A stretch of 21,500 nucleotides of DNA, taken from the NCBI GenBank assembly GCA_009760855.2, contig WPIO01000010.1, positions 6,363,501 to 6,385,000 of the forward strand, written 5' to 3'. Position 1 is the stretch's first letter, and every line of letters starts with the position of its first letter. This stretch comes from Cristatella mucedo. Lineage: Eukaryota > Bryozoa > Phylactolaemata > Cristatellidae. Below are positions 19,565 to 21,500 of the stretch, one piece after another. Under the pieces are notes generated by a model. The model made no database searches. It had not been told where the DNA came from and saw only the letters and a list, made by a program, of their open reading frames with translations. Position numbers and translations under genes: made by a program.

Positions 19565-19940
19565 CATTGGTGTTGGTACTATTCAATTATTTTATTACTA
19601 TTTAGTATTTTGTTAGTACTATTTGAATTATTACATGGTACATTTATTCAATTTTGCGATATATCGCATCAATGTTGTTATATAATTAATTAAATAGTTA
19701 TTATCATTGCAAGTACAAACGATATTAACACAATGTATTGCTGCGTATTATACCATAATCGACTGTATTATATTGTAATATAGTTTATTACACTAGATTA
19801 TTTTATATTACGGTATATCATATCTTTGATTATACCGTTTCATAGTATTATATGTGATATAATATGGAATGTCTTAGACATATTCTACAATATTAATACA
19901 CTAGAATAGATATATTACATAATTACGTTAGAGCTACGCA
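19565..19940. other. AT-rich block with palindromes
   Basis: About 375 bases made largely of TATTA, TATAT and ATAATA words, sharply bounded by GC-richer DNA. It contains a 14-base perfect palindrome TGCGATATATCGCA at 19655-19668. No coding is possible in any frame at length. Such blocks may be an AT-rich transposon or MITE, matrix attachment DNA or an expanded microsatellite; I cannot tell which. Confidence 0.55.
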
Positions 19941-19984
19941 CTTAACGTGAGATCAAACGCTGCTCGGCAGGAGCGAACCTGGCG

Positions 19985-20140
19985 GGCATGCTTGAGTGGT
20001 TAAGGTTTCGTTTCATTTTGAACCCCTGGTTTGGCCTACGGGTTAAGGTGCTCGCCTTAAACGAGCCAAGTCAACGTAAATGTATTTGATGGTGGAGGTC
20101 GTTGGCTCAATCCCGTTGCATATGTGAAGCATCTGAATGC
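19985..20140 (+). mobile_element. tRNA-headed SINE, family B, copy 2
   Basis: The A box at 20031-20047 (TTGGCCTACGGGTTAAGG) is followed by GTGCTCGCC, the same words as in copy 1 (AAGGTGCTCGCC). The B box is at 20103-20113 (TGGCTCAATCC), then TGCATATGTGAAGC and CTGAATG as in copy 1. The hairpin tail is decayed or missing after 20140. Just upstream, 19990-20004 has another A-box-like GCTTGAGTGGTTAAGG, so the head may be a doubled tRNA segment. It is longer between the boxes than copy 1. Confidence 0.68.
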
Positions 20141-20800
<660 letters not shown>

Positions 20801-20810
20801 TGGCCACTAA

Positions 20811-20919
20811 CTCTCTCTCTCCCCTCTTTCTCTCTCTCTCCCTCTCTTCCTTTCTCTCTCTTTCTCTATCTCTCGCTATCTGTATTCCTTGTTTCTCTCT
20901 TTATCTCTCTCACTCTTTA

Positions 20920-20955
<36 letters not shown>

Positions 20956-20992
20956 GCTCTCTCTCTCCCTCTCTCCATCTTATATTCCTCTC
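20811..20992. repeat. (CT)n-rich microsatellite facing the (GA)n
   Basis: A pyrimidine tract of CT, CCCT and TTTCT words with a clean (CT)n core near 20925-20955. It follows the (GA)n tract after only TGGCCACTAA, so the two form an imperfect inverted repeat of nearly 200 bases per arm. Confidence 0.93.
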
Positions 20993-21500
20993 TGCGGTCG
21001 GTCCCAACATTGCAGCGTGCGGCATAGTTTTTGTTATTGTGCTCCGGGCACTGACCTCTCCACAAATGAAAAGCTTGCGTCTTCCACGTTTCGGACCGCC
21101 ACCAGGTAATTGCAACGGCCACTTATCCAGACCAACTTTACATGAGACAAAATTGCGAATTTGAGCGAATGAGTGCGAATTTGTTTGCTATCCGAGCTAG
21201 CGACGCTCAAAAATACGCCACTCCAAATGCTGCGAAGGCGCGACATTGCAATATCGATAGCTCAGGCGGCCGGTGCAGGAGACCGGTTACCCAGGTAGCC
21301 CCGATAGCCCTTGACCCTTACGAGTCACCCTAGTAGCCCTTGGTAACCCTGAGGTACCGGCATCGTTCGTGGAAACTTCTGTTTTGCAGACGGCCTCCGG
21401 TCGCTCTGCATTTTGACATGCGGCGTCGCCCTTGGACCAAAGCGGGAGCGCGTTGCATAGTTCGTGCAGATGCACGGGTCTGTTCGCGGCCTCCGGTGTA
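20993..21500. other. unassigned right flank with short direct repeats
   Basis: Mixed GC-rich DNA. A TAGCCCTTG word occurs twice near 21304-21340, and CGGCCTCCGGT occurs at 21391-21401 and again at 21487-21497, each preceded by a CTGTT. This may be the start of a tandem array continuing past the window. No gene recognised. Confidence 0.45.

Overview
This window reads as repeat-rich, non-coding DNA from an animal (metazoan) nuclear genome. I found no convincing host gene. The evidence is: no long ATG-started open frame outside simple repeats; many broken fragments of L2/CR1-clade LINE retrotransposons; two families of tRNA-headed SINEs; a pogo/Tigger-like DNA transposon remnant; a relic of a Mutator-like (probably PF20700-type) transposase; and long microsatellites. 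This mix occurs in many chelicerates, other marine invertebrates, basal chordates and fishes. I cannot name the species from the sequence.

Layout. 1-235: short GC-rich stretch. 235-1019: 3' part of a pogo/Tigger-like transposon with its right terminus. 1640-1843: SINE family A on the minus strand, beside a short repeat (1515-1617) that recurs at 17727-17835. 1845-5790: nothing recognised. 5790-6165: 3' end of an L2 LINE (plus). 6740-7330: L2 3' part (minus). 7353-8690: two head-to-tail copies, 710 bp apart, of a unit carrying a decayed reverse transcriptase (RT) segment (minus); a third copy lies at 17862-18502. 8915-9053: second SINE A. 10160-11110: L2-like LINE 3' part (minus). 12270-12900: Mutator-like transposase relic (plus). 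12952-16480: mosaic of LINE pieces in alternating orientation, including the best-preserved L2 copy (13676-15440), which is split by a SINE B insertion. 16500-17165: four diverged ~160-175 bp tandem units. 19565-19940: AT-rich block. 19985-20140: second SINE B. 20578-20992: very long (GA)n facing (CT)n.

No genes cooperate here in the usual sense. The relations visible are between mobile elements. SINE B carries the same 3' hairpin tail as the L2 copies, which implies it was mobilised by L2-type machinery, and one SINE B copy landed inside an L2 copy. All transposon reading frames are broken by stops and frameshifts, so this looks like an old graveyard of insertions. I did not find a new biological system. 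The strongest observations are the shared L2/SINE B tail hairpin, with an apparent compensatory base-pair change, and the chimeric 710-bp repeat.
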